A model generated the notes under the pieces. It had not been told where the DNA came from, made no database searches, and saw nothing but the letters and a program-made list of their open reading frames with translations. Positions 1-8,627 of a stretch of DNA of 64,000 nucleotides are shown in pieces. The translations under genes were made by a program, and so were the position numbers. Positions within the stretch are counted from its first letter, which is position 1, and every line of letters begins with the position of its first letter. This stretch comes from Atlantibacter hermannii (GTDB taxonomy: Bacteria; Pseudomonadota; Gammaproteobacteria; Enterobacterales; Enterobacteriaceae): the NCBI GenBank assembly GCA_900635495.1, contig LR134136.1, positions 2,542,001 to 2,606,000 of the forward strand. Reading direction: 5' to 3'.

Positions 1-264
1 GGTTCCGCTCGCAGCACCAGCACGTATTGCCCTTGCGGCCTGATACCCTGGACTCTCATAGAACCGTTTAGCCTCTGCAAAAGAAGAGAACTCAAAAACA
101 ACATGCCGTTCATGAGATTCTCCCTCAAGATTTTCATACTGCCCGGACCAGGCAACGATCTTCGGATTAAAATCCTTCAATACCTCTCCTGCAGCCCGGG
201 CATATTCAGCGTATACAACGGGGTCTGAAACCGTGACATGAGCGATTAAGTAACCTTTCTTCAT
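1..264 (-). CDS. DUF1330 family protein, 3' end outside the window
   Basis: Reading the minus strand from the ATG at 264 gives 88 codons that run off the left edge without a stop. The protein starts MKKGYLIAHVTVSDP and continues with a YAEYARAAGEVLKDF segment and a FEFSSFAEAKRFYESP segment. These match the DUF1330 fold, a small ferredoxin-like alpha/beta protein of about 95 residues, so only a few residues are missing. The function of DUF1330 proteins is not established. The start is preceded by an AAAGAGAA purine stretch. It lies next to a broken aldo/keto reductase gene on the same strand, and both could once have been controlled by the divergent LysR gene at 688. Confidence 0.8.
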   Translation of the reverse strand, partial: MKKGYLIAHVTVSDPVVYAEYARAAGEVLKDFNPKIVAWSGQYENLEGESHERHVVFEFSSFAEAKRFYESPGYQAARAIRAGAASGT

Positions 265-326
265 TTCTCTTTATCCTTTGTTAATGATGCTGTATGGCAA
301 TGCAAGCGGCGGGTGAGCCAGGACAT

Positions 327-578
327 TTAAAAGCCCCGTGCTACGACCAGCGCTTTTGAAATAAATGGTGTTGGATAGCGTTCTGCATCCTGGTGTTCGA
401 TCATCCCAACCGGATAATGAGGAGACATAGCGCTCATCGCATCAAGATGGGCCCGTTCTTCTGCAGTCAGAACGATGTCTGTCTCGCCAGGGTTCCCGGT
501 GAGTTGTGCGGCCCGTTTTACACCGATAATGACGCTGGTGAGACAGGATCTGGCCAGTAATCCTGCGAGCGCCATCCT
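327..578 (-). pseudogene. aldo/keto reductase remnant (C-terminal part only)
   Basis: Roughly 75 codons read ALAGLLARSCLTSVIIGVKR, then a QLTGNPGETDIVLTAEE segment and an end rich in Y and P. This is the C-terminal NADPH-binding edge and tail of aldo/keto reductases, where a complete enzyme has about 320-350 residues. The catalytic Asp-Tyr-Lys-His tetrad and the barrel core are missing. Upstream of codon 34 of this reading frame the translation no longer resembles the family and soon runs into the divergent LysR gene. I call it a decayed gene rather than a sequencing error because about 250 residues are absent. The divergent LysR gene at 688 was probably its regulator. Confidence 0.7.
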
Positions 579-687
579 CCTTACCGAATAAGTTATGCGG
601 GTAACGCGGCGTGAAGGTAGTCTATTAGGTGCCGGTGTCCTGATAAATAACCGGAAAAATAACGCACTGTTACCCAAATGGTGAACA

Positions 688-1592
688 ATGAAAAACCTTG
701 ATGCACTGATTGTTTTTACTCGTGTGGCAGAAATGAAGAGCTTTACTCAGGCAGCGGAAAGCCTGGGTATTAAGAAAGGGCGCGCCTCAGTGGTGGTCCG
801 GGCGCTTGAACATGATGTAGGGGCTACGCTTCTGCACCGTACGACGCGAACCGTACAGTTGACAGAAGATGGACGTGCTTTTTATTCACGCGCGCGCGAC
901 CTGTTGGCAGAAGCAGAAGAGTTACGGTCAATGTTCGCCACTTCCGGTATGCCACTGCGTGGACGGTTACGCGTTGATATGCCGTCTGTGCTGGCGCAAA
1001 GCGTGGTGATCCCTGCCCTGCCGCAGCTGCTGAAAGCACACCCGGAACTGGAGCTGGAGCTTTCAAGCACCGATCGCCGTGTCGATTTGGTTCAGGAAGG
1101 ATTTGACTGTGTGGTGCGTCTGGGACCGGTCGTGGATGAAACCCTCATTGCCAGACCATTGGGACATCTACGTATGATTAATGCAGCAAGCCCGGGCTAT
1201 CTGCAATGCTTCGGCATGCCAAAGACGATTGATGATCTTCTTAACCAGGGACACAGGATGGTTCATTACATGCGGAATTTTGGCTCGAAGCCTGCCGGAT
1301 GGGAGTATCCAACAAGCGATGGCTATAAGACGGTCATGTTACCTGGCACAGTGAGCGTCAATAGCGTACCGGCTTACCACGAGGCAGGACTGGCGGGATT
1401 AGGCTTAATTCAGGGCGGTATTCCTCACTGTTAGCGCATATTAAACGTGGGGAACTGATCGAGATCCTTCCTGATTTACGCCCTGAGCCGCTTACTGCCT
1501 CTTTTGTTATCGCGCACCGGCGTAATTTGTCGCCACGTGTAAAGGCCTTTATGAACTGGATGGAAGAAACATTAAGACCGTATTTCGATTGA
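688..1592 (+). CDS. LysR-family transcriptional regulator (one frameshift)
   Basis: The first 60 residues (MKNLDALIVFTRVAEMKSF, then QAAESLGIKKGRASVVV) form the LysR winged helix-turn-helix. Residues from about 90 form the type 2 periplasmic-binding-like effector domain. The frame breaks near 1426, just after GLGLIQGGIP; the next frame continues LLAHIKRGELIEILPDLRP to a TGA at 1590-1592, giving the usual length of about 300 residues. One base is missing at the junction, which fits the error pattern of this sequence. The gene is divergent from the aldo/keto reductase remnant, the classic arrangement for a LysR regulator and its target. Its inducer is unknown. Confidence 0.85.
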
Positions 1593-1864
1593 TGGCAGCA
1601 TTGAACTGCTATTAAAAAAGTTGTGAATGTCCATTTTTGGCACTCAGGGGATATTCACAGCTGCGACTACCGTTTGCCCACGCGAGAGTGAAGTTAAGGC
1701 GCTGTGTCATAAGAGAATGTCGAATGGCTGGCCTCATCTGCAGGCAGAGGGTAGCTGATCCTGGTAGACGCTTTCAGTTTGTCTGGTCGAAAGATAATTA
1801 ATACTCTAATTTTGATAACGTTAAGCTAAGTAAGAGGCATAAGACGTAAAGCTAAAGGACAGAC

Positions 1865-2791
1865 ATGACAGCATATTCAAACTCTGATGCGATAAGGGAA
1901 TTACGCTCGACCTTAGACAAGGCGCCCGCTGGCGCGGTAAACGGAGAATGGTTCTTTATCACTGAACAGGCTGGCGTCTCAACGCAAACCGGAGGCTACA
2001 CGTATGCCGACGGAAGTCACGTTGCAGAGGGTAACCACGCCCTTAAGAAGGTCCGGGAAGTCGTCCAGAAACTCGAAGCATCAAGGACTCAGCCCTTTAA
2101 TAAAGTTATCGTTCACTGGACAAGGTCTAAAATACCGTTCGTACGGGGGCGCGTTACTGTTGACACACTCTTCGATGAGACAATTGTGCCACGCGGTCCT
2201 CAGGACCCAATTTATGAGGTAGCTGCTGTAGCAAGGCGAGCCTTTTGGGAAAGGTATGGCAGCGTCTCAGATGGCTTTACGGTTGAACGAGATGACGCAA
2301 ACGTTCACAACCAGACGAACTGGTTCGGGCCCTATCGTCGGGTGCTCAACACGAAGCGCAACACCACATTAACGCTGGCCACTGATGGCCTCTCGACGCC
2401 CTGGGCTGGCATTGCAGACCCGGAAAATGGCGTGGGATGCGAGCTTTTTATGGAGTTAGACGCTTCGGATATTGCCCGCCACCCGATTAATGACTGGGCT
2501 CATCTCTTGATTAACCTGGGCGATCTCGTCGCCGATGGGTTTCAGGTTGCGGCCGATGTTGAAAAATATGGCGCAATCCTGTTTTGCATGCTTACAGACG
2601 ACTTTAACCCATTGACTCGAATCATCCTCAGCCTTGATGGTCGCAGGATTGATAATTTGCCTTTCGGTTCCGTTCCGCTGATCCGTGTAACGCCGATAGC
2701 AGAGTCGGAGATTGAACACCTGGACCAATCCGATGAATGGGCATCAAACGCCGCAAGACAGGCTCTCGCGGCACGGCAGATAGAAACATAG
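1865..2791 (+). CDS. orphan protein, possible SUFU-like immunity or accessory protein
   Basis: This is a 308-residue cytoplasmic protein without signal peptide or membrane segment. AAAGGA sits seven bases before the ATG. Two parts can be seen. Residues 1-110 contain aromatic-rich WFFITEQAG and KVIVHWTRSK strands. Residues 125-305 have the rhythm of SUFU-type domains found in polymorphic-toxin immunity proteins: a LTLATDGLSTPW strand, an acidic ELFMELDASDI segment, a long helix INDWAHLLINLGDLVADG, and a late PLIRVTPIAESEIEHL strand. The SUFU assignment is my inference from the pattern, not a proven match. No toxin gene is visible beside it; a terminator follows at 2953. It may be an orphan immunity gene. 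Confidence 0.5.
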   Translation: MTAYSNSDAIRELRSTLDKAPAGAVNGEWFFITEQAGVSTQTGGYTYADGSHVAEGNHALKKVREVVQKLEASRTQPFNKVIVHWTRSKIPFVRGRVTVDTLFDETIVPRGPQDPIYEVAAVARRAFWERYGSVSDGFTVERDDANVHNQTNWFGPYRRVLNTKRNTTLTLATDGLSTPWAGIADPENGVGCELFMELDASDIARHPINDWAHLLINLGDLVADGFQVAADVEKYGAILFCMLTDDFNPLTRIILSLDGRRIDNLPFGSVPLIRVTPIAESEIEHLDQSDEWASNAARQALAARQIET

Positions 2792-2884
2792 ACAATTATC
2801 GCGCAGTAATTCATGCCTCTTACGGGGCAGAGTGAGTTCAGTCACCTGCCTTAAAACAAGAACAGTATCAAATGATTTAATCTT

Positions 2885-2907
2885 GTTCCGCTGTGAGCGA
2901 ACAGCGG
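2885..2907. repeat. inverted repeat TCCGCTGT/ACAGCGGA
   Basis: A perfect 8-bp inverted repeat with a short spacer lies just downstream of the orphan gene. It has no T run. Its arms resemble those of the dispersed GTCCGCT/AGCGGAC hairpins at 6920 and 11992. Confidence 0.5.
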
Positions 2908-2952
2908 ACGCTGACTACACGCGAGGTGTGGCGAACGCCATCACTTTTAAAG

Positions 2953-2985
2953 AAAAAAGCCACCTTTTCAGGTGGCTTTTTCAGT
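2953..2985. terminator. bidirectional rho-independent terminator
   Basis: The arms AAAAAGCCACCT and AGGTGGCTTTTT flank a TTTC loop, with a T run on one strand and an A run on the other. It sits between the convergent genes ending at 2791 (+) and 3007 (-) and can serve both. Confidence 0.85.
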
Positions 2986-3006
2986 GAACCTTCACGTCAT
3001 TAAGAG

Positions 3007-3783
3007 TCATACAGCAAAGCACTTCCTGGCATGCTCTTCCACGAACGCCGTGACGGTTTCCGGCGCTTCAAGGGGCGGGAAGTGGTTCACGCCTTTCAGG
3101 ATTTTCAGCTCCGCGCCACCGCCCAGCACCTGCTGCAGCGCCGTTGCAAACGGAAGCGGGTTTGGCGCGTCATTTTCGCCCTGCAGAATCAGCGCAGGCG
3201 CGGTGATTGCATCATATTCATCGGCCATTTCATGGTTCAGGAACGCAGCGGCATTGGCCTGCATCGAGTGCGCTGGCCATTTAGCCGCCTCTGCGCCCAC
3301 GCTTTCGGTAACCCCAAACGGCTGATAAAACGCTACGGCGCCGGAAGGCGTTGATACCGCCTCACAGACCATATCGATCGTCATACCCGCGTCACGCATC
3401 TGCTTCCCGTCCACGTAGCAGGCGGTGTACACCAGCCCGGCAACCTGCTGCGGATATTTCACCGCAAACGTGGAAATGATGTTGCAGCCGATGGAGTGAG
3501 ACACAAGCACGACCGGCCCCTTTATGCCGGCAGCATCAATCACGGCTTTTAAGTCCTCAGCGTGGCGGGGAATGCTGTAAGCCTCCGGCTGCAGCGGTTT
3601 AGCCGAGCGCCCGTAGCCGCGGCTGTCATACGCGACCGTATAAAATTTTTCACACAGCGCATCCGTCTGCGCCTGCCAGATATCACTGATGCCAAAGTAT
3701 CCGGCAACGAAAACAACCGGCATGCCCCGGCCCTTTGCATCAAAGTAAATCTCAATGCCGTCGTCGGTAGTTGCGTAAGACAT
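3007..3783 (-). CDS. alpha/beta hydrolase
   Basis: This 258-residue protein has the full alpha/beta-hydrolase layout: an oxyanion-hole strand VVFVAGYFG near residues 24-32, a DSRGYGRS turn near 53, the nucleophile elbow SHSIG near residue 97, the acid in GENDAP near residue 203, and the catalytic His in GVNHFPPLEAPE near residue 235. There is no signal peptide, so it is cytoplasmic. The family hydrolyses esters, lactones or peroxy substrates; the substrate here cannot be read. GAGGAATGAAGA precedes the ATG at 3783. It ends against the terminator at 2953. The gene upstream on this strand is only a possible transporter remnant. Confidence 0.85.
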   Translation of the reverse strand: MSYATTDDGIEIYFDAKGRGMPVVFVAGYFGISDIWQAQTDALCEKFYTVAYDSRGYGRSAKPLQPEAYSIPRHAEDLKAVIDAAGIKGPVVLVSHSIGCNIISTFAVKYPQQVAGLVYTACYVDGKQMRDAGMTIDMVCEAVSTPSGAVAFYQPFGVTESVGAEAAKWPAHSMQANAAAFLNHEMADEYDAITAPALILQGENDAPNPLPFATALQQVLGGGAELKILKGVNHFPPLEAPETVTAFVEEHARKCFAV

Positions 3784-3900
3784 TCTTCATTCCTCATGTG
3801 TTAACAGTCACAAAAGTATAAAGAGCGTGCGGTGCGCTCCGTGAGCGGCAGGAAAGTCATAATTCGATGATTTCAGGCCAAGTTAACGGTAGCCGGAAGG

Positions 3901-4010
3901 TTAGGAGGAACGCACGACTAAGGTCTTACGGTATTTGCTGGCGGCTGTGCCGGATATAAGCGCTGCGGCCAGCACGACAAGAAGCGTAAGGTTTCCGGAG
4001 ATTTATCATT
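3901..4010 (-). pseudogene. possible C-terminal remnant of an MFS transporter
   Basis: In the otherwise empty 3784-4126 interval, the minus strand reads GNLTLLVVLAAALISGTA followed by SKYRKTLVVRSS and a stop at 3901-3903. A hydrophobic helix followed by a basic tail resembles the last membrane helix of a major facilitator transporter. No start or upstream helices are visible. The match rests on about 30 codons, so the call is tentative. Confidence 0.25.
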
Positions 4011-4126
4011 GACCCTATTCCATCGAATGTTGACCTGTGCGCGGCTCACGCCCGGCCCGCAGCCTTTTTATACTGCCTGCTCAATGCACAGACCGCACGG
4101 CTGCGGTTCCTCTGAAGGAGTAAAGA

Positions 4127-4903
4127 ATGCAACTGACTCAAATACGTAACGCCACGCTGAAGCTCGATTATGCCGGCGTCCGCTTCCTCATCGACCCGAT
4201 GCTTTCTGACAAAGAAGCCTGGCCCGGTTTTCCTGGTACCGCGCGTTCGCACCTGCGCAACCCCATGGTCTCGCTGCCGGTTTCCGTTGAAGAGCTGCTG
4301 GATGTGGACGTGATTATCGTAACGCACACGCATCAGGATCACTGGGACGAGGCGGCGCAGCAACTGATTCCCAAGGACCGGGTGATTTACACGCAGAATG
4401 AGAGCGACGCGACGCTCCTGCGCTCGCAGGGCTTTACGGCGGTCAGCGTGCTGGCAGACACCAACGTCATCGCGGGCATCAACGTTGCAAAAACTGACGG
4501 CCAGCACGGCAGCGATGAGGCGTACGCTATCCCCGAGGTTGCCGAGCGGCTGGGCGACGCGTGCGGCCTGGTCTTTTCTGCAGAGGGTGAAAAGACGCTG
4601 TACGTGGCCGGGGATACCATCTGGGTCCCGCCTTACGCGCAGAGCCTGGAAAAATTCGCGCCTGACGTTGTAGTGCTTAACATGGGCCTGGCGACGGTAG
4701 ACGGAATGGGTGCCATCATCATGGGTAAGCAGGACGCGCTGCGCACGCTCGAGGTGCTGCCTTCGGCCACGGTGGTGGCGTCGCACCTGGAGGCCGTCAA
4801 CCACTGCCTGCTGAGCCGGGACGAACTGCGCGCCTTTGCAGCGGAAAACGGCATTCAGGACCGGGTACGGGTGCCGGAAGACGGCGAGACGCTGAATTTC
4901 TGA
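4127..4903 (+). CDS. MBL-fold metallo-hydrolase (UPF0173/lactonase-like)
   Basis: The 258-residue product has the metallo-beta-lactamase metal motif THTHQDHWD near residues 65-73, a further His in TDGQHG near 125, Asp in the GDTIWVP segment near 163, and SHLEAVNH near 225-232. It resembles soluble MBL hydrolases of the UlaG/UPF0173 type, which cleave lactones or phosphoesters using a dinuclear metal site. There is no signal peptide. AAGGAG lies six bases before the ATG. The GlxA-type regulator follows 95 bp downstream on the same strand and may be co-transcribed. The substrate is unknown. Confidence 0.85.
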   Translation: MQLTQIRNATLKLDYAGVRFLIDPMLSDKEAWPGFPGTARSHLRNPMVSLPVSVEELLDVDVIIVTHTHQDHWDEAAQQLIPKDRVIYTQNESDATLLRSQGFTAVSVLADTNVIAGINVAKTDGQHGSDEAYAIPEVAERLGDACGLVFSAEGEKTLYVAGDTIWVPPYAQSLEKFAPDVVVLNMGLATVDGMGAIIMGKQDALRTLEVLPSATVVASHLEAVNHCLLSRDELRAFAAENGIQDRVRVPEDGETLNF

Positions 4904-4997
4904 CGCACATACGCACCGGGGCGGTAGACTACGGCCTGCCGCCCGTCAGGACGAAAAAGCAGGATAAAAATCGCGGTTTAAATCAGTAAGGGTTCAG

Positions 4998-5966
4998 ATG
5001 ATGTCCACTTCCACTCTGCACGTTGCCGTTATCGCTACGCCGGGCTTCAGCCCGTTCCACTTTTCCGTGCCGTCGATGGTTTTCGACAAGGCAATGCCGG
5101 AGCCGGGTCTGTTCAGCGTGGATATCTGTGCTGAGAAGCCCGGTGTTGTGGCGTCCGATATCGGTATTTCCATCAATGTAGATCACGGGCTTGATCGGCT
5201 TGATAAGGCGGACATCATCGTTGTGCCGTTCTGGGAGCATCCCGAAACGCGCCCTGATGCGGCGCTGCTGGAGGCGCTGCGCAGCGCCTGGCAGCGCGGG
5301 GCCGAAGTCGTGGGACTGTGCCTTGGGGCGTACGTGCTTGCCTACGCCGGACTGCTGAACAATCGCAGAGCGTCCACGCACTGGGAGTTTGAGCGGGACT
5401 TCGCCGCACGTTTTCCAGAGGTGCGACTTGACAGCAACGCGCTCTATACCAGTGACGAGCGCCTGATAACCTCAGCCGGGACGGCCGCGGGCATCGATTG
5501 CTGCCTGAACATCGTGCGTGATCATTACGGAACCGCGCTGGCTAACCGTGTAGCCCGACGGATGGTTATTCCCCCGTACCGGGAAGGCGGGCAGGCGCAG
5601 TTTATTGAGCATGCGGTGCCGGAGACGACGCGCGACGAACAAATCAACGATCTTATCGACTACCTGCGTCGCAACCTGGACAAGCGACACGATATTGACT
5701 CGATTGCGGGCTTCGCCGGCATGAGCCGGCGTACGCTGACGCGACATTTCCACAAGGCAACAGGTATGACGGTGGGGGACTGGCTCAGCGCCCAGCGCCT
5801 GCAGCGCAGCCAGGAGCTACTGGAAACCACCGATCACAGCATTGAAACCGTGTCGTCGCTGGCGGGATATCAGTCACCGGTCTCGTTTCGGCAGAGCTTC
5901 AAGGCCCGCTTTAACGTCAGCCCCAGCGAGTGGCGCCGGACCTTCCGTGGCCCTGGTCTGATATAG
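4998..5966 (+). CDS. GlxA-family transcriptional regulator (DJ-1/PfpI plus AraC HTH)
   Basis: The 322-residue protein has two domains. Residues 8-180 form a DJ-1/PfpI amidotransferase-like fold with the elbow GLCLGAYVLAYAGLLNNR around residue 110. In these regulators this domain acts as a ligand sensor, not a protease. Residues 220-318 carry two AraC-type helix-turn-helices, including DIDSIAGFAGMSRRTLTRHF and the SLAGYQSPVSFRQSFK signature. Two adjacent ATG codons (4998 and 5001) are possible starts. It follows the MBL hydrolase gene by 95 bp, and the pair may be one regulatory unit. The ligand is unknown. Confidence 0.9.
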   Translation: MMSTSTLHVAVIATPGFSPFHFSVPSMVFDKAMPEPGLFSVDICAEKPGVVASDIGISINVDHGLDRLDKADIIVVPFWEHPETRPDAALLEALRSAWQRGAEVVGLCLGAYVLAYAGLLNNRRASTHWEFERDFAARFPEVRLDSNALYTSDERLITSAGTAAGIDCCLNIVRDHYGTALANRVARRMVIPPYREGGQAQFIEHAVPETTRDEQINDLIDYLRRNLDKRHDIDSIAGFAGMSRRTLTRHFHKATGMTVGDWLSAQRLQRSQELLETTDHSIETVSSLAGYQSPVSFRQSFKARFNVSPSEWRRTFRGPGLI

Positions 5967-6235
5967 ATCCGGGCTGGCTGCCGATACTGCTGCGCACCGC
6001 TTCCGGCTCATTATCGTTTTATGATTACTTTCGCATCAGCCTGCTTCACTGAACCAGGCCGGGGCTGCTGCGCGCAAAATTCAGAACACAGACATGACAC
6101 GTATGCCAGTGCAGGTCTATATCCTGTCGGGCTATCAGGCGTTTTTCAGACCGTTTCATCATGATGATGGCGGTCGTCTCGCCGGACAGATGCTCGCGCC
6201 CTTGCCTGACATTTACTGTGAGGGTAATCCCTTCT

Positions 6236-6796
6236 TCAAATCGGGACTCCCGTTTTGAGATCGAGCTTAAACGACTCCCAGCCTCCTGGTGGATCCCACT
6301 CTCCAAAGCCAAACACCGTATCATTCTCTATTGATGTAATGATCACGCCATCAATGGCGCACTGCCCGGATTTCCAGAGAATGCCCGCTGCCATATCAAT
6401 CAGAAAAACGTGGCAGTAAGTAGTGACCATAACCCGATCATATAGCCTGTCAGAATGGACGTCAGGAATTGAATAAATATGACCAACGTAATCACCGAGT
6501 GGATGGCTTTTGAACGAGTGTGTGGCCATGTCAATAATATGAAAGTGATCGCCACAAATGATTGCCATATGGGAGTCATTCAGGAGAAATTCAGAAAAGG
6601 CGCTGGAAATCAGCCAGCCATCCTCATCGGCTCGAACATACAACTGTAAAATCAAAATGGGCTCAGCGTTTTTACTGATTAGCAGTCGCCGATCCTTTTC
6701 TCCATTAGTGCCAAAGGGATTGACGTCGATGATTGAAACACCTTCCGTTTCATCACCGGGCGTTGGTTGTTCAAGATAGGACGCTTTTAATGTCAT
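6236..6796 (-). CDS. orphan beta-rich protein
   Basis: I do not recognise this 186-residue protein. It is acidic, lacks a signal peptide and membrane segments, and reads as alternating beta strands: RRLLISKNAEPILILQLYV, then HMAIICGDHFHIIDM and RVMVTTYCHVFLIDM. The paired HxHxxDM and CHVFLIDM strands look like repeated blades of a small beta-propeller-like sheet. It ends with a GFGEWDPPGGWESFKLD segment. No partner gene is adjacent; the flanks are about 270 and 440 bp of non-coding DNA. Isolated proteins of this kind are often immunity or accessory proteins, but nothing here proves it. Confidence 0.6.
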   Translation of the reverse strand: MTLKASYLEQPTPGDETEGVSIIDVNPFGTNGEKDRRLLISKNAEPILILQLYVRADEDGWLISSAFSEFLLNDSHMAIICGDHFHIIDMATHSFKSHPLGDYVGHIYSIPDVHSDRLYDRVMVTTYCHVFLIDMAAGILWKSGQCAIDGVIITSIENDTVFGFGEWDPPGGWESFKLDLKTGVPI

Positions 6797-7210
6797 TGAG
6801 CATTCAGATTGGGGAAGCAGAAGAACCCATACTACTTTACAAGTTCATGTCACGACACCACCGTCGTTGCTCCTGCCCATGTTGCATATTCTGTTGTCCA
6901 GCCCCTGCAGATGAGTGAATTCCGATATCAGCAATGTCCGCTTCTGGCGCAAAGCGGACTTTAATCATCAGCATGTTGTCAAAGGTCAGGACGGACGTTC
7001 AGGGTGAAAATGATGCGTGCCGCTTCGTCGCAGATACGCCGTCAGGATAACTTGTCCGCTCAGGGCAATAATCAGTACCTTTTCTTCCTGAAAGACAATA
7101 ATCCTCCTTAATTAGTGCCTGCCCTGCATCAATCTCTCTCCTCTTTTCCGCAGATCCGAAAACCTCAGAAGTCGGATCCCCAGACTAATCTCACGCAGTA
7201 ATCGCCGCGT
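6797..7210. other. gene-free interval of about 415 bp
   Basis: No convincing coding frame was found between the orphan gene and the GyrI-like gene. The stretch holds a copy of a dispersed hairpin repeat at 6920-6960 and borders the heptamer array starting at 7211. Confidence 0.6.
6920..6960. repeat. dispersed intergenic hairpin repeat, copy 1
   Basis: The arms GTCCGCTT and AAGCGGAC flank CTGGCGCA. The 35 bases starting TTCCGATATCAGCAA align with the segment at 11992 with about six substitutions. The shared 5' leader outside the stem shows these are copies of one repeat and not chance hairpins. Confidence 0.65.
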
Positions 7211-7245
7211 GCGGTTAGCGGTTAGCGGTTAGCGGTTAGCGGTTT
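7211..7245. repeat. tandem heptamer repeat (GCGGTTA) x4 plus a partial unit
   Basis: Four exact copies of GCGGTTA (7211-7238) are followed by GCGGTTT. On the minus strand the first full unit supplies the TAA stop codon of the GyrI-like gene, and the remaining units lie beyond it. Seven-base units can change number by slippage and would shift any frame read through them. Confidence 0.9.
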
Positions 7246-7709
7246 GAGATCTTTGGTTCTACCGATTGCCAGATTTCAAGATCCCAGTTGCCATCATGAG
7301 CATCGCAAAGGTAGTTTTCGAAACAAACGCCGCGCGCAAGTTCGTAATCGCTGTTTTCAATCTCAAGGTACAAATCGCTCCATGCTTTTGCGTAAGCACC
7401 GTCCCGCACAAGCGTATGCCACACGGCGTATAGCCCTCCCGGCACAATTTCTTCTCTGAATGCCGTTCCGGTAATGTCTACCTGTGTTTGCGCATCAACC
7501 GTAAGCGCGACATCGGCACGCAAGTCGGCAACACCCGTTTGCGCTGGATTATCCCAATAAAACACCAGCGCTTCCCGGTAAATCACGCCCCGCTCCTGTG
7601 CCCAGCCAATAATTTGTTGAAAAGCAACAGGTACCGTCTCGCTCCATGGGCCACCAACGCGCGCACATACGATGTTCCGGGGAAGCGCATTTTCAAACCG
7701 TAAACACAT
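7236..7709 (-). CDS. GyrI/SbmC-like small-molecule-binding protein
   Basis: The 157-residue product has the length and spacing of E. coli SbmC/GyrI: an N-terminal ARVGGPWSETVPVAFQQI segment, then VFYWDNPAQTGVADLRADVAL, a GGLYAVWHTLVRDG strand, and the C-terminal CFENYLCDAHDGNWDLEIWQ. SbmC inhibits DNA gyrase and protects against microcin B17; many GyrI-like proteins instead bind small molecules or are solitary drug sensors. The stop codon falls in the heptamer repeat, so the last residues SNR are set by the repeat. The SDR gene lies 31 bp upstream on the same strand, so the two are probably one transcript. Confidence 0.8.
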   Translation of the reverse strand: MCLRFENALPRNIVCARVGGPWSETVPVAFQQIIGWAQERGVIYREALVFYWDNPAQTGVADLRADVALTVDAQTQVDITGTAFREEIVPGGLYAVWHTLVRDGAYAKAWSDLYLEIENSDYELARGVCFENYLCDAHDGNWDLEIWQSVEPKISNR

Positions 7710-7739
7710 AAATCCTCCGCACCATTATTAAGAAAACGT

Positions 7740-8480
7740 TTATAAACGCAGCAGCCCGCCATCAACCACGTACTGGCTACCTGTGACATAACTGGCATCA
7801 TCAGATAATAAAAATAACGCGACAGCGGCCGCTTCCTCCGGTGTTCCTGGGCGCTTCATCGGCACAATAGCGCGGATTTGCGCGTCATATTGATCACGAA
7901 ATGGTGCCGGGATCGCTTCGAGCAAACTGGTTTCTATCGCACCTGGAACGAGCGCATTCACCCGGATCCCTCGTGCTGCAAAAGCCGTTGCCCAACAGCG
8001 AACCAGCGCTAGCTGCGCCCCTTTACTGGCAGCGTAAATCGCAGCAAGCGGTGTTCCTTCATATGCGGCGGTCGATGCGGTCAGAACCACAGATGCACCT
8101 ACTTTCAAAAAGCGGGCAAGACAAGATATTTGCAGTACCGCGGCACGAACATTGTTCTTCATCATATTATCGAACAGCGCGGCACTACCCTTTTCGGCAG
8201 GTGCAAAAGCCAGCTGCCCGGCATTTAGCCATAAGCCATCCAGCATGCCGAAGGAGGCTACCGCTTCAGCCAGCGCTTGCGCCGCTGCCGGCTCGGCTCC
8301 GTCGTTTTGCATCAACCGGGCAGCAGGTGGCAGCACCTTACGAAGGCGCGCCAGTTTACGCGCATCACGCCCGGTGATTATGACTTCCCCCTCTTCCGCA
8401 ACAATGCGTTGCGCCCCTGCCAGACCAATACCACTGCTGGCTCCCGTAATGACAATTTTCTTACCTGTGAACCTGGCCAT
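7740..8480 (-). CDS. short-chain dehydrogenase/reductase (SDR)
   Basis: Starting at the ATG at 8480 (preceded by CAGGGAGACGGG) gives MARFTGKKIVITGASSGIGL with the TGxxxGIG nucleotide-binding loop near residue 14. The NAG strand appears in LNAGQLAF. The catalytic Ser is in VVLTASTAA, with YAASKGA carrying the Tyr and Lys near residues 145-150. An ALVPGAIET segment and a C-terminal SDDASYVTGSQYVVDGG complete the classical SDR pattern. The length, 246 residues, is typical. The reading frame extends 18 codons further upstream, but the ribosome-binding site supports the shorter form. It reduces an unidentified carbonyl with NAD(P)H and is divergent from the MipA/OmpV gene. Confidence 0.9.
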   Translation of the reverse strand: MARFTGKKIVITGASSGIGLAGAQRIVAEEGEVIITGRDARKLARLRKVLPPAARLMQNDGAEPAAAQALAEAVASFGMLDGLWLNAGQLAFAPAEKGSAALFDNMMKNNVRAAVLQISCLARFLKVGASVVLTASTAAYEGTPLAAIYAASKGAQLALVRCWATAFAARGIRVNALVPGAIETSLLEAIPAPFRDQYDAQIRAIVPMKRPGTPEEAAAVALFLLSDDASYVTGSQYVVDGGLLRL

Positions 8481-8627
8481 CCCGTCTCCCTGAAGCCGTT
8501 TCTCTGCTAAACCACGTTTTTTATCTTCAATCACAATTAAAATAAAACAATAAAAACTTATTGTAAAACGATAAACATCAGGCTAGCCTGCAATCACTTC
8601 AACTATCTTTGCTAGGAGAGGCATCGA

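Noticed and set aside
7201..7250. CRISPR array
   Set aside because: The repeat unit is only 7 bp and directly tandem without spacers.
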